The position numbers and the translations under genes are program-made. From Mesostigma viride (lineage: Eukaryota; Streptophyta; Mesostigmatophyceae; Mesostigmatales; Mesostigmataceae), in assembly GCA_009746045.1 (NCBI GenBank), contig RPFO01000312.1, forward strand, positions 2,880,779-2,944,778: DNA of 64,000 bases, read 5' to 3'. Shown in pieces: positions 24,201-39,118 of the stretch; the stretch's first letter is position 1; each line of letters opens with the position of its first letter. A model generated the notes under the pieces. That model made no database searches, was not told the origin of the DNA, and saw only the letters and a program-made list of their open reading frames with translations.

Positions 24201-27200
24201 ACCATGGGAGCCTGAATCCTCATCATTTTTTTTATGAAACATCCATGTACGTAGGCCAGCCATGATGACACCATGGGAGCCTGAATCCTCATCATTAATT
24301 ACAAAAATGCCAACCATGTACGTAGACGGGCCATGATGACACCATGGGAGCCTGAATCCTCATCATTTTTTTTATGAGACATCCATGTACGTAGGCCAGC
24401 CATGATGACACCATGGGAGCCTGAATCCTCATCATTAATTACATAAATGCCATCCATGTACGTACACGGGCCATGATGACACCATGGGAGCCTGAATCCT
24501 CGTCATTTTTTTTTCTTTGACATCCATGTACGTAGACGGGCCATGATGACACCATGGGAGCCTGAATCCTCATCATTAATTACATACATGCCAACAATGT
24601 AGGTAGACAAGCCATGATGACACCATGGGAGCCTGAATCCTCATCATTTATTTTATGAGACATCCATGTACGTGGGCCAGCCATGATGACACCATGGGAG
24701 CCTGAATCCTCATCATTTCTTTTTCTTTGACATCCATGTACGTAGACAGGCCATGATGACACCATGGGAGCCTGAATCCTCCTCATTAATTACATACATG
24801 CCATCCATGTACGTACACGGGCCATGATGACACCATGGGAGCCTGAATCCTCATCATTTACTATTCCTTGACATCCATGTACGTAGGCCAGCCATGGAGA
24901 CACCATGGGAGCCTGAATCCTCTTCATTTTTTTAATGAGAGGATTCAGGTTACATAAATGCCAACCATGTAGGTAGACAAGCCATGATGACACCATGGGA
25001 GCCTGAATCCTCATCATTAAATACATAAATGCCATCCATGTACGTAGGCCAGCCATGGAGACACCATGGGAGCCTGAATCCTCCTCATTAATTACATAAA
25101 TGCCAACCATGTACGTAGACAAGCCATGATGACACCATGGGAGCCTGAATCCTCATCATTTACTATTCCTTGACATCCATGTACGTAGGCCAGCCATGAT
25201 GACACCAATGGAGCCTGAATCCTCCTCGTTAATTACATAAATGCCAACCATGTACGTAGACAAGCCATGATGACACCATGGGAGCCTGAATCCTCATCAT
25301 TTACTATTCCTTGACATCCATGTACGTAGACGGGCCATGATGACACCATGGGAGCCTGAATCCTCTTCATTAATTACATAAATGCCATCCATGTACGTAG
25401 ACAAGCCATGATGACACCATGGGAGCCTGAATCCTCATCATTTACTATTCCTTGACATCCATGTACGTAGGCCAGCCATGATGACACCAATGGAGCCTGA
25501 ATCCTCTTCATTTTTTTTATGAGAGGATTCAGGTTACATAAATGCCAACCATGTACGTAGACAAGCCATGATGACACCATGGGAGCCTGAATCCTCATCA
25601 TTTTTTTTATGAGACATCCATGTACGTAGGCCAGCCATGATGACACCATGGGAGCCTGAATCCTCATCAATTTTTTTTCTTTGACATCCATGTACGTAGA
25701 CGGGCCATGATAACACCATGGGAGCCTGAATCCTCATCATTATATACATGAATGCCATTCATGTACGTACACGGGCCATGATGACACCATGGGAGCCTGA
25801 ATCCTCATCATTAATTACATAAATGCCATCCATGTACGTACACGGGCCATGATGACACCATGGGAGCCTGAATCCTCATCAATAATTACATAAATGCCAT
25901 CCATGTACGTAGACGGGCCATGATGACACCATGGGAGCCTGAATCCTCATCATTTACTATTCCTTGACATCCATGTACGTAGGCCAGCCATGGAGACACC
26001 ATGGGAGCCTGAATCCTCCTCATTAATTACATAAATGCCAACCATGTAGGTAGACAAGCCATGATGACACCATGGGAGCCTGAATCCTCATCATTTATTA
26101 CATAAATGCCATCCATGTACGTAGACGGGCCATGATGACACCATGGGAGCCTGAATCCTCATTATTATATACAAAAATGCCATCCATGTACGTACAGGGG
26201 CCATTCATGTACGTAGGCCAGCCATGGAGACACCATGGGAGCCTGAATCCTCATCATTAATTACATAAATGCCATTCATGTACGTAGACATGACATGATG
26301 ACACCATGGGAGCCTGAATCCTCATCATTAATTACATACATGCCATCCATGTACGTACACGGGCCATGATGACACCATGGGAGCCTGAATCCTCATCATT
26401 TACTATTCCTTGACATCCATGTACGTAGACGGGCCATGATGACACCATGGGAGCCTGAATCCTCATCATTAACTACATAAATGCCATCCATGTACGTAGA
26501 CGGGCCATGATGACACCATGGGAGCCTGAATCCTCATTATTTACTATACCTTGACATCCATGTACGTAGGCCAGCCATGGAGACACCATGGGAGCCTGAA
26601 TCCTCCTCATTAATTACATAAATGCCATTCATGTACGTAGACAAGCCATGATGACACCATGGGAGCCTGAATCCTCATCATTAATTACATAAATGCCATC
26701 CATGTACGTACACGGGCCATGATGACACCATGGGAGCCTGAATCCTCGTCATTTTTTTTTCTTTGACATCCATGTACGTAGACGGGCCATGATGACACCA
26801 TGGGAGCCTGAATCCTCATCATTAATTACATACATGCCAACAATGTAGGTAGACAAGCCATGATGACACCATGGGAGCCTGAATCCTCATCATTTATTTT
26901 ATGAGACATCCATGTACGTAGGCCAGCCATGATGACACCATGGGAGCCTGAATCCTCATCATTTCTTTTTCTTTGACATCCATGTACGTAGGCCAGCCAT
27001 GATGACACCATGGGAGCCTGAATCCTCCTCATTAATTACATACATGCCATCCATGTGCGTACACGGGCCATGATGACACCATGGGAGCCTGAATCCTCAT
27101 CATTTACTATTCCTTGACATCCATGTACGTAGGCCAGCCATGGAGACACCATGGGAGCCTGAATCCTCCTCATTAATTACATAAATGCCATTCATGTACG

Positions 27201-30200
27201 TAGGCCAGCCATGATGACACCATGGGAGCCTGAATCCTCATCATTAATTACATAAATGCCATCCATGTACGTACACGGGCCATGATGACACCATGGGAGC
27301 CTGAATCCTCGTCATTTTTTTTTCTTTGACATCCATGTACGTAGACGGGCCATGATGACACCATGGGAGCCTGAATCCTCATCATTAATTACATACATGC
27401 CAACAATGTAGGTAGACAAGCCATGATGACACCATGGGAGCCTGAATCCTCATCATTTATTTTATGAGACATCCATGTACGTAGGCCAGCCATGATGACA
27501 CCATGGGAGCCTGAATCCTCATCATTTCTTTTTCTTTGACATCCATGTACGTAGACAGGCCATGATGACACCATGGGAGCCTGAATCCTCCTCATTAATT
27601 ACATACATGCCATCCATGTACGTACACGGGCCATGATGACACCATGGGAGCCTGAATCCTCATCATTTACTATTCCTTGACATCCATGTACGTAGGCCAG
27701 CCATGGAGACACCATGGGAGCCTGAATCCTCTTCATTTTTTTAATGAGAGGATTCAGGTTACATAAATGCCAACCATGTAGGTAGACAAGCCATGATGAC
27801 ACCATGGGAGCCTGAATCCTCATCATTAAATACATAAATGCCATCCATGTACGTAGGCCAGCCATGGAGACACCATGGGAGCCTGAATCCTCCTCATTAA
27901 TTACATAAATGCCAACCATGTACGTAGACAAGCCATGATGACACCATGGGAGCCTGAATCCTCATCATTTACTATTCCTTGACATCCATGTACGTAGGCC
28001 AGCCATGATGACACCAATGGAGCCTGAATCCTCCTCGTTAATTACATAAATGCCAACCATGTACGTAGACAAGCCATGATGACACCATGGGAGCCTGAAT
28101 CCTCATCATTTACTATTCCTTGACATCCATGTACGTAGACGGGCCATGATGACACCATGGGAGCCTGAATCCTCTTCATTAATTACATAAATGCCATCCA
28201 TGTACGTAGACAAGCCATGATGACACCATGGGAGCCTGAATCCTCATCATTTACTATTCCTTGACATCCATGTACGTAGGCCAGCCATGATGACACCAAT
28301 GGAGCCTGAATCCTCTTCATTTTTTTTATGAGAGGATTCAGGTTACATAAATGCCAACCATGTACGTAGACAAGCCATGATGACACCATGGGAGCCTGAA
28401 TCCTCATCATTTTTTTTATGAGACATCCATGTACGTAGGCCAGCCATGATGACACCATGGGAGCCTGAATCCTCATCAATTTTTTTTCTTTGACATCCAT
28501 GTACGTAGACGGGCCATGATAACACCATGGGAGCCTGAATCCTCATCATTATATACATGAATGCCATTCATGTACGTACACGGGCCATGATGACACCATG
28601 GGAGCCTGAATCCTCATCATTAATTACATAAATGCCATCCATGTACGTACACGGGCCATGATGACACCATGGGAGCCTGAATCCTCATCAATAATTACAT
28701 AAATGCCATCCATGTACGTAGACGGGCCATGATGACACCATGGGAGCCTGAATCCTCATCATTTACTATTCCTTGACATCCATGTACGTAGGCCAGCCAT
28801 GGAGACACCATGGGAGCCTGAATCCTCCTCATTAATTACATAAATGCCAACCATGTAGGTAGACAAGCCATGATGACACCATGGGAGCCTGAATCCTCAT
28901 CATTTATTACATAAATGCCATCCATGTACGTAGACGGGCCATGATGACACCATGGGAGCCTGAATCCTCATTATTATATACAAAAATGCCATCCATGTAC
29001 GTACACGGGCCATTCATGTACGTAGGCCAGCCATGGAGACACCATGGGAGCCTGAATCCTCATCATTAATTACATAAATGCCATTCATGTACGTAGACAT
29101 GACATGATGACACCATGGGAGCCTGAATCCTCATCATTAATTACATACATGCCATCCATGTACGTACACGGGCCATGATGACACCATGGGAGCCTGAATC
29201 CTCATCATTTACTATTCCTTGACATCCATGTACGTAGACGGGCCATGATGACACCATGGGAGCCTGAATCCTCATCATTAACTACATAAATGCCATCCAT
29301 GTACGTAGACGGGCCATGATGACACCATGGGAGCCTGAATCCTCATTATTTACTATACCTTGACATCCATGTACGTAGGCCAGCCATGGAGACACCATGG
29401 GAGCCTGAATCCTCCTCATTAATTACATAAATGCCATTCATGTACGTAGACAAGCCATGATGACACCATGGGAGCCTGAATCCTCATCATTAATTACATA
29501 AATGCCATCCATGTACGTACACGGGCCATGATGACACCATGGGAGCCTGAATCCTCGTCATTTTTTTTTCTTTGACATCCATGTACGTAGACGGGCCATG
29601 ATGACACCATGGGAGCCTGAATCCTCATCATTAATTACATACATGCCAACAATGTAGGTAGACAAGCCATGATGACACCATGGGAGCCTGAATCCTCATC
29701 ATTTATTTTATGAGACATCCATGTACGTAGGCCAGCCATGATGACACCATGGGAGCCTGAATCCTCATCATTTCTTTTTCTTTGACATCCATGTACGTAG
29801 GCCAGCCATGATGACACCATGGGAGCCTGAATCCTCCTCATTAATTACATACATGCCATCCATGTGCGTACACGGGCCATGATGACACCATGGGAGCCTG
29901 AATCCTCATCATTTACTATTCCTTGACATCCATGTACGTAGGCCAGCCATGGAGACACCATGGGAGCCTGAATCCTCCTCATTAATTACATAAATGCCAT
30001 TCATGTACGTAGACAAGCCATGATGACACCATGGGAGCCTGAATCCTCATCATTAATTACATAAATGCCATCCATGTACGTACACGGGCCATGATGACAC
30101 CATGGGAGCCTGAATCCTCGTCATTTTTTTTTCTTTGACATCCATGTACGTAGACGGGCCATGATGACACCATGGGAGCCTGAATCCTCATCATTAATTA

Positions 30201-33200
30201 CATACATGCCAACAATGTAGGTAGACAAGCCATGATGACACCATGGGAGCCTGAATCCTCATCATTTATTTTATGAGACATCCATGTACGTAGGCCAGCC
30301 ATGATGACACCATGGGAGCCTGAATCCTCATCATTTCTTTTTCTTTGACATCCATGTACGTAGACAGGCCATGATGACACCATGGGAGCCTGAATCCTCC
30401 TCATTAATTACATACATGCCATCCATGTACGTACACGGGCCATGATGACACCATGGGAGCCTGAATCCTCATCATTTACTATTCCTTGACATCCATGTAC
30501 GTAGGCCAGCCATGGAGACACCATGGGAGCCTGAATCCTCTTCATTTTTTTAATGAGAGGATTCAGGTTACATAAATGCCAACCATGTAGGTAGACAAGC
30601 CATGATGACACCATGGGAGCCTGAATCCTCATCATTAAATACATAAATGCCATCCATGTACGTAGGCCAGCCATGGAGACACCATGGGAGCCTGAATCCT
30701 CCTCATTAATTACATAAATGCCAACCATGTACGTAGACAAGCCATGATGACACCATGGGAGCCTGAATCCTCATCATTTACTATTCCTTGACATCCATGT
30801 ACGTAGGCCAGCCATGATGACACCAATGGAGCCTGAATCCTCCTCGTTAATTACATAAATGCCAACCATGTACGTAGACAAGCCATGATGACACCATGGG
30901 AGCCTGAATCCTCATCATTTACTATTCCTTGACATCCATGTACGTAGACGGGCCATGATGACACCATGGGAGCCTGAATCCTCTTCATTAATTACATAAA
31001 TGCCATCCATGTACGTAGACAAGCCATGATGACACCATGGGAGCCTGAATCCTCATCATTTACTATTCCTTGACATCCATGTACGTAGGCCAGCCATGAT
31101 GACACCAATGGAGCCTGAATCCTCTTCATTTTTTTTATGAGAGGATTCAGGTTACATAAATGCCAACCATGTACGTAGACAAGCCATGATGACACCATGG
31201 GAGCCTGAATCCTCATCATTTTTTTTATGAGACATCCATGTACGTAGGCCAGCCATGATGACACCATGGGAGCCTGAATCCTCATCAATTTTTTTTCTTT
31301 GACATCCATGTACGTAGACGGGCCATGATGACACCATGGGAGCCTGAATCCTCATCATTATATACATGAATGCCATTCATGTACGTACACGGGCCATGAT
31401 GACACCATGGGAGCCTGAATCCTCATCATTAATTACATAAATGCCATCCATGTACGTACACGGGCCATGATGACACCATGGGAGCCTGAATCCTCATCAA
31501 TAATTACATAAATGCCATCCATGTACGTAGACGGGCCATGATGACACCATGGGAGCCTGAATCCTCATCATTTACTATTCCTTGACATCCATGTACGTAG
31601 GCCAGCCATGGAGACACCATGGGAGCCTGAATCCTCCTCATTAATTACATAAATGCCAACCATGTAGGTAGACAAGCCATGATGACACCATGGGAGCCTG
31701 AATCCTCATCATTTATTACATAAATGCCATCCATGTACGTAGACGGGCCATGATGACACCATGGGAGCCTGAATCCTCATCATTAATTACATAAATGCCA
31801 TTCATGTACGTAGGCCAGCCATGGAGACACCATGGGAGCCTGAATCCTCATCATTAATTACATAAATGCCAACCATGTACGTAGACAAGCCATGATGACA
31901 CCATGGGAGCCTGAATCCTCCTCATTAATTACATAAATGCCAACCATGTACGTAGACAAGCCATGATGACACCATGGGCCTGAATCCTCATCATTAATTA
32001 CATACATGCCATCCATGTACGTAGACAGGCCATGATGACACCATGGGAGCCTGAATCCTCATCATTTACTATTCCTTGACATCCATGTACGTAGGCCAGC
32101 CATGGAGACACCATGGGAGCCTGAATCCTCCTCATTAATTACAGAAATGTTAACCATGTACGTAGACAAGCCATGATGACACCATGGGAGCCTGAATCCT
32201 CATCATTAATTACATAAATGCCATCCATGTACGTAGACGGGCCATGATGACACCATGGGAGCCTGAATCCTCATCATTAATTACATACATGCCATCGATG
32301 TACGTACACGGGCCATGATGACACCATGGGAGCCTGAATCCTCATCATTTTTTTTCTTTGACATCCATGTACGTAGACGGGCCATGATGACACCATGGGA
32401 GCCTGAATCCTCATCATTAATTACATAAATGCCATTCATGTACGTAGACGGGCCATGATGACACCATGGGAGCCTGAATTCTCATCATTTACTATTCCTT
32501 GACATCCATGTACGTAGGCCAGCCATGGAGACACCATGGGAGCCTGAATCCTCCTAATTAATTACATAAATGCCAACCATGTACGTAGACAAGCCATGAT
32601 GACCCCATGGGAGCCTGAATCCTCATCATTAATTACATAAATGCCATCCATGTACGTAGACGGGCCATGATGACACCATGGGAGCCTGAATCCTCATTAT
32701 TATATACAAAAATGCCATCCATGTACGTACACGGGCCATGATGACACCATGGGAGCCTGAATCCTCATCATTAATTACATAAATGCCATTCATGTACGTA
32801 GACATGACATGATGACACCATGGGAGCCTGAATCCTCATCATTAATTACATACATGCCATCCATGTACGTACACGGGCCATGATGACACCATGGGAGCCT
32901 GAATCCTCATCATTTACTATTCCTTGACATCCATGTACGTAGACGGGCCATGATGACACCATGGGAGCCTGAATCCTCATCATTAACTACATAAATGCCA
33001 TCCATGTACGTAGACGGGCCATGATGACACCATGGGAGCCTGAATCCTCATTATTTACTATACCTTGACATCCATGTACGTAGGCCAGCCATGGAGACAC
33101 CATGGGAGCCTGAATCCTCATCATTAATTACATAAATGCCATTCATGTACGTAGACAAGCCATGATGACACCATGGGAGCCTGAATCCTCATCATTAATT

Positions 33201-36200
33201 ACATAAATGCCATCCATGTACGTACACGGGCCATGATGACACCATGGGAGCCTGAATCCTCGTCATTTTTTTTTCTTTGACATCCATGTACGTAGACGGG
33301 CCATGATGACACCATGGGAGCCTGAATCCTCATCATTAATTACATACATGCCAACAATGTAGGTAGACAAGCCATGATGACACCATGGGAGCCTGAATCC
33401 TCATCATTTATTTTATGAGACATCCATGTACGTAGGCCAGCCATGATGACACCATGGGAGCCTGAATCCTCATCATTTCTTTTTCTTTGACATCCATGTA
33501 CGTAGGCCAGCCATGATGACACCATGGGAGCCTGAATCCTCCTCATTAATTACATACATGCCATCCATGTACGTACACGGGCCATGATGACACCATGGGA
33601 GCCTGAATCCTCATCATTTACTATTCCTTGACATCCATGTACGTAGGCCAGCCATGGAGACACCATGGGAGCCTGAATCCTCCTCATTAATTACATAAAT
33701 GCCATTCATGTACGTAGACAAGCCATGATGACACCATGGGAGCCTGAATCCTCATCATTAATTACATAAATGCCATCCATGTACGTACACGGGCCATGAT
33801 GACACCATGGGAGCCTGAATCCTCGTCATTTTTTTTTCTTTGACATCCATGTACGTAGACGGGCCATGATGACACCATGGGAGCCTGAATCCTCATCATT
33901 AATTACATACATGCCAACAATGTAGGTAGACAAGCCATGATGACACCATGGGAGCCTGAATCCTCATCATTTATTTTATGAGACATCCATGTACGTAGGC
34001 CAGCCATGATGACACCATGGGAGCCTGAATCCTCATCATTTCTTTTTCTTTGACATCCATGTACGTAGACAGGCCATGATGACACCATGGGAGCCTGAAT
34101 CCTCCTCATTAATTACATACATGCCATCCATGTACGTACACGGGCCATGATGACACCATGGGAGCCTGAATCCTCATCATTTACTATTCCTTGACATCCA
34201 TGTACGTAGGCCAGCCATGGAGACACCATGGGAGCCTGAATCCTCTTCATTTTTTTAATGAGAGGATTCAGGTTACATAAATGCCAACCATGTAGGTAGA
34301 CAAGCCATGATGACACCATGGGAGCCTGAATCCTCATCATTAAATACATAAATGCCATCCATGTACGTAGGCCAGCCATGGAGACACCATGGGAGCCTGA
34401 ATCCTCCTCATTAATTACATAAATGCCAACCATGTACGTAGACAAGCCATGATGACACCATGGGAGCCTGAATCCTCATCATTTACTATTCCTTGACATC
34501 CATGTACGTAGGCCAGCCATGATGACACCAATGGAGCCTGAATCCTCCTCGTTAATTACATAAATGCCAACCATGTACGTAGACAAGCCATGATGACACC
34601 ATGGGAGCCTGAATCCTCATCATTTACTATTCCTTGACATCCATGTACGTAGACGGGCCATGATGACACCATGGGAGCCTGAATCCTCTTCATTAATTAC
34701 ATAAATGCCAACCATGTACGTAGACGGGCCATGATGACACCATGGGAGCCTGAATCCTCATCATTTTTTTTATGAAACATCCATGTACGTAGGCCAGCCA
34801 TGATGACACCATGGGAGCCTGAATCCTCATCATTAATTACAAAAATGCCAACCATGTACGTAGACGGGCCATGATGACACCATGGGAGCCTGAATCCTCA
34901 TCATTTTTTTTATGAGACATCCATGTACGTAGGCCAGCCATGATGACACCATGGGAGCCTGAATCCTCATCATTTTTTTTTCTTTGACATCCATGTACGT
35001 AGACGGGCCATGATGACACCATGGGAGCCTGAATCCTCTTCATTAATTACATAAATGCCAACCATGTACGTAGACGGGCCATGATGACACCATGGGAGCC
35101 TGAATCCTCATCATTTTTTTTATGAAACATCCATGTACGTAGGCCAGCCATGATGACACCATGGGAGCCTGAATCCTCATCATTAATTACAAAAATGCCA
35201 ACCATGTACGTAGACGGGCCATGATGACACCATGGGAGCCTGAATCCTCATCATTTTTTTTATGAGACATCCATGTACGTAGGCCAGCCATGATGACACC
35301 ATGGGAGCCTGAATCCTCATCATTTTTTTTTCTTTGACATCCATGTACGTAGACGGGCCATGATGACACCATGGGAGCCTGAATCCTCATCATTAATTAC
35401 ATACTTGCCATTCATGTACGTAGACGGGCCATGGAGACACCATGGGAGCCTGAATCCTCATCATTTACTATTCCTTGACATCCATGTACGTAGACGGGCC
35501 ATGATGACACCATGGGAGCCTGAATCCTCATCATTAATTACATAAATGCCATCCATGTACGTAGACGGGCCATGATGACACCATGGGAGCCTGAATCCTC
35601 ATCATTAATTACATACTTGCCATTCATGTACGTAGACGGGCCATGGAGACACCATGGGAGCCTGAATCCTCATCATTTACTATTCCTTGACATCCATGTA
35701 CGTAGACGGGCCATGATGACACCATGGGAGCCTGAATCCTCATCATTAATTACATAAATGCCATCCATGTACGTAGACGGGCCATGATGACACCATGGGA
35801 GCCTGAATCCTCATCATTAATTACATACTTGCCATTCATGTACGTAGACGGGCCATGGAGACACCATGGGAGCCTGAATCCTCTTCATTTTCTTAATGAG
35901 AGGATTCAGGTTACATAAATGCCATCCATGTACGTAGACGGGCCATGATGACACCATGGGAGCCTGAATCCTCATCATTAAATACATAAATGCCATCCAT
36001 GTACGTAGGCCAGCCATGGAGACACCATGGGAGCCTGAATCCTCCTCATTAATTACATAAATGCCAACCATGTACGTAGACAAGCCATGATGACACCATG
36101 GGAGCCTGAATCCTCATCATTTACTATTCCTTGACATCCATGTACGTAGGCCAGCCATGATGACACCAATGGAGCCTGAATCCTCTTCATTTTTTTAATG

Positions 36201-36305
36201 AGAGGATTCAGGTTACATAAATGCCAACCATGTAGGTAGACAAGCCATGATGACACCATGGGAGCCTGAATCCTCATCATTAAATACATAAATGCCATCC
36301 ATGTA
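15236..36305 (+). repeat. 71-bp satellite array, forward orientation, about 21 kb
   Basis: Around 300 tandem units of about 70-72 bp. The conserved half carries CCATGATGACACCATGGGAG and CCTGAATCCTCATCATT. A variable linker is of several types (ATTACATAAATGCC, ACTATTCCTTGACATC, TTTTCTTTGACATC, TTTTATGAGACATC). Linker types recur in fixed order and make higher-order repeats. The clearest is 2,809 bp, with equivalent points at 24790, 27599 and 30408. A 350-bp one is near 34837-35393 and a 212-bp one near 35360-35816. The many small minus-strand frames (GSHGVIMA..LRTWM type) are products of the unit and not genes. Confidence 0.97.
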
Positions 36306-39118
36306 ATTAATGATGAGGATTCAGGCTCCCATGGTGTCATCATGGCTTGTCTACGTACATGGTTGGCATTTATGTAATTTATGAGGAGGATTCAGGCTCC
36401 CATGGTGTCTCCATGGCTGGCCTACGTACATGGTTGGCATTTATGTAATTCATGAGGAGGATTTAGGCTCCCATGGTGTCATCATGGCTGGCCTACGTAC
36501 ATGGATGGCATGTACTTTTTTAATGATGAGGATTCAGGCTCCCATGGTGTCATCATGGCCCGTCTACGTACATGAATGGCATTTATGTAATTAATGATGA
36601 GGATTCAGGCTCCCATGGTGTCATCATGGCCCGTCTACGTACATGGATGGCATTTATGTAATTAATGATGAGGATTCAGGCTCCCATGGGGTCATCATGG
36701 CTTGTCTACGTACCTGGTTGGCATTTATGTAATTAATGAGGAGGATTCAGGCTCCCATGGTGTCATCATGGCCCGTCTACGTACATGGATGTCAAGGAAT
36801 AGTAAATGATGAGGATTCAGGCTCCCATGGTGTCATCATCGCCTGTGTACGTACATGGATGGCATTTATGTAATTAATGATGAGGATTCAGGCTCCCATG
36901 GTGTCATCATGGCTTGTCTACGTACATGGTTGGCATTTATGTAATTCATGAGGAGGATTTAGGCTCCCATGGTGTCATCATGGCTGGCCTACGTACATGG
37001 ATGGCATGTACTTTTTTAATGATGAGGATTCAGGCTCCCATGGTGTCATCATGGCCCGTCTACGTACATGAATGGCATTTATGTAATTAATGATGAGGAT
37101 TCAGGCTCCCATGGTGTCATCATGGCCCGTCTACGTACATGGATGGCATTTATGTAATTAATGATGAGGATTCAGGCTCCCATGGTGTCATCATGGCCCG
37201 TCTACGTACATGGATGGCATTTATGTAATTAATGATGAGGATTCAGGCTCCCATGGGGTCATCATGGCTTGTCTACGTACCTGGTTGGCATTTATGTAAT
37301 TAATGAGGAGGATTCAGGCTCCCATGGTGTCATCATGGCTGGCCTACGTACATGGATGTCAAAGAAAAAAAAATGATGAGGATTCAGGCTCCCATGGTGT
37401 CATCATGGCTGGCCTACGTATGTACATGGATGTCTCATTAAAAAAATGATGAGGATTCAGGCTCCCATGGTGTCATCATGGCTTGTCTACCTACATTGTT
37501 GGCATGTATGTAATTAATGATGAGGATTCAGGCTCCCATGGTGTCATCATGGCCCGTCTACGTACATGGTTGGCATTTATGTAATTAATGATGAGGATTC
37601 AGGCTCCCATGGTGTCATCATGGCCTGTCTACGTACATGGATGGCATGTATGTATTTAATGATGAGGATTCAGGCTCCCATGGTGTCATCATGGCTGGCC
37701 TACGTACATGGATGTCTCAGAAAAAAATGATGAGGATTCAGGCTCCCATGGTGTCATCATGGCTGGCCTACGTACATGGATGTCTCATAAAATAAATGAT
37801 GAGGATTCAGGCTCCCGTGGTGTCATTATGGCCCGTCTACGTGTTGTTGGCATGTATGAAATTAATGATGAGGATTCAGGCTCCCATAGTGTCATCATGG
37901 CTGGCCTACGTACATGGTTGGCATTTATGTATTTAATGATGAGGATTCAGGCTCCCATGGTGTCATCATTGCCCGTGTATGTACATGGTTGGCATTTATG
38001 TAATTAATGATGAGGATTCAGGCTCCATTGGTGTCATCATGGCCCGTCTACGTACATGGGTGGCATTTATGTATTTAATGATGAGGATTTAGGCTCCCAT
38101 GGGGTCATCATGGCTTGTCTACGTACCTGGTTGGCATTTATGTAATTAATGAGGAGGATTCAGGCTCCCATGGTGTCATCATGGCTGGCCTACGTACATG
38201 GATGTCAAAGAAAAAAAAATGATGAGGATTCAGGCTCCCATGGTGTCATCATGGCTGGCCTACGTATGTACATGGATGTCTCATTAAAAAAATGATGAGG
38301 ATTCAGGCTCCCATGGTGTCATCATGGCTTGTCTACCTACATTGTTGGCATGTATGTAATTAATGATGAGGATTCAGGCTCCCATGGTGTCATCATGGCC
38401 CGTCTACGTACATGGATGTCAAAGAAAAAAAAATGACGAGGATTCAGGCTCCCATGGTGTCATCATGGCTGGCCTACGTACATGGATGTCTCATAAAAAA
38501 AATGATGAGGATTCAGGCTCCCATGGTGTCATCATGGCCCGTCTACGTACATGGTTGGCATTTATGTAATTAATGATGAGGATTCAGGCTCCCATGGTGT
38601 CATCATGGCCTGTCTACGTACATGGATGGCATGTATGTATTTAATGATGAGGATTCAGGCTCCCATGGTGTCATCATGGCTGGCCTACGTACATGGATGT
38701 CTCAGAAAAAAAATGATGAGGATTCAGGCTCCCATGGTGTCATCATGGCTGGCCTACGTACATGGATGTCTCATAAAATAAATGATGAGGATTCAGGCTC
38801 CCGTGGTGTCATTATGGCCCGTCTACGTGTTGTTGGCATGTATGAAATTAATGATGAGGATTCAGGCTCCCATAGTGTCATCATGGCTGGCCTACGTACA
38901 TGGTTGGCATTTATGTATTTAATAATGAGGATTCAGGCTCCCATGGTGTCATCATTGCCCGTGTATGTACATGGTTGGCATTTATGTAATTAATGATGAG
39001 GATTCAGGCTCCATTGGTGTCATCATGGCCCGTCTACGTACATGGGTGGCATTTATGTATTTAATGATGAGGATTTAGGCTCCCATGGGGTCATCATGGC
39101 TTGTCTACGTACATGGAG
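36306..39118 (-). repeat. 71-bp satellite array, inverted orientation, 2.8 kb
   Basis: At 36305/36306 the satellite switches strand: upstream units read ...CCTGAATCCTCATCATT, downstream ones AATGATGAGGATTCAGG. The last units before 39118 mirror the first units after 15236, including the unusual types with TACATACACGGGC and with the CAACAACACG linker. The two array ends are therefore arms of one large inverted repeat. Confidence 0.95.

Noticed and set aside
15236-39118. Regular direct repeats that could be taken for a CRISPR array or for a repeat-protein gene
   Set aside because: The units are 70-72 bp with variants of the same linkers, not unique spacers, and the window is eukaryotic. The short frames change type wherever linkers vary and have no fixed start.
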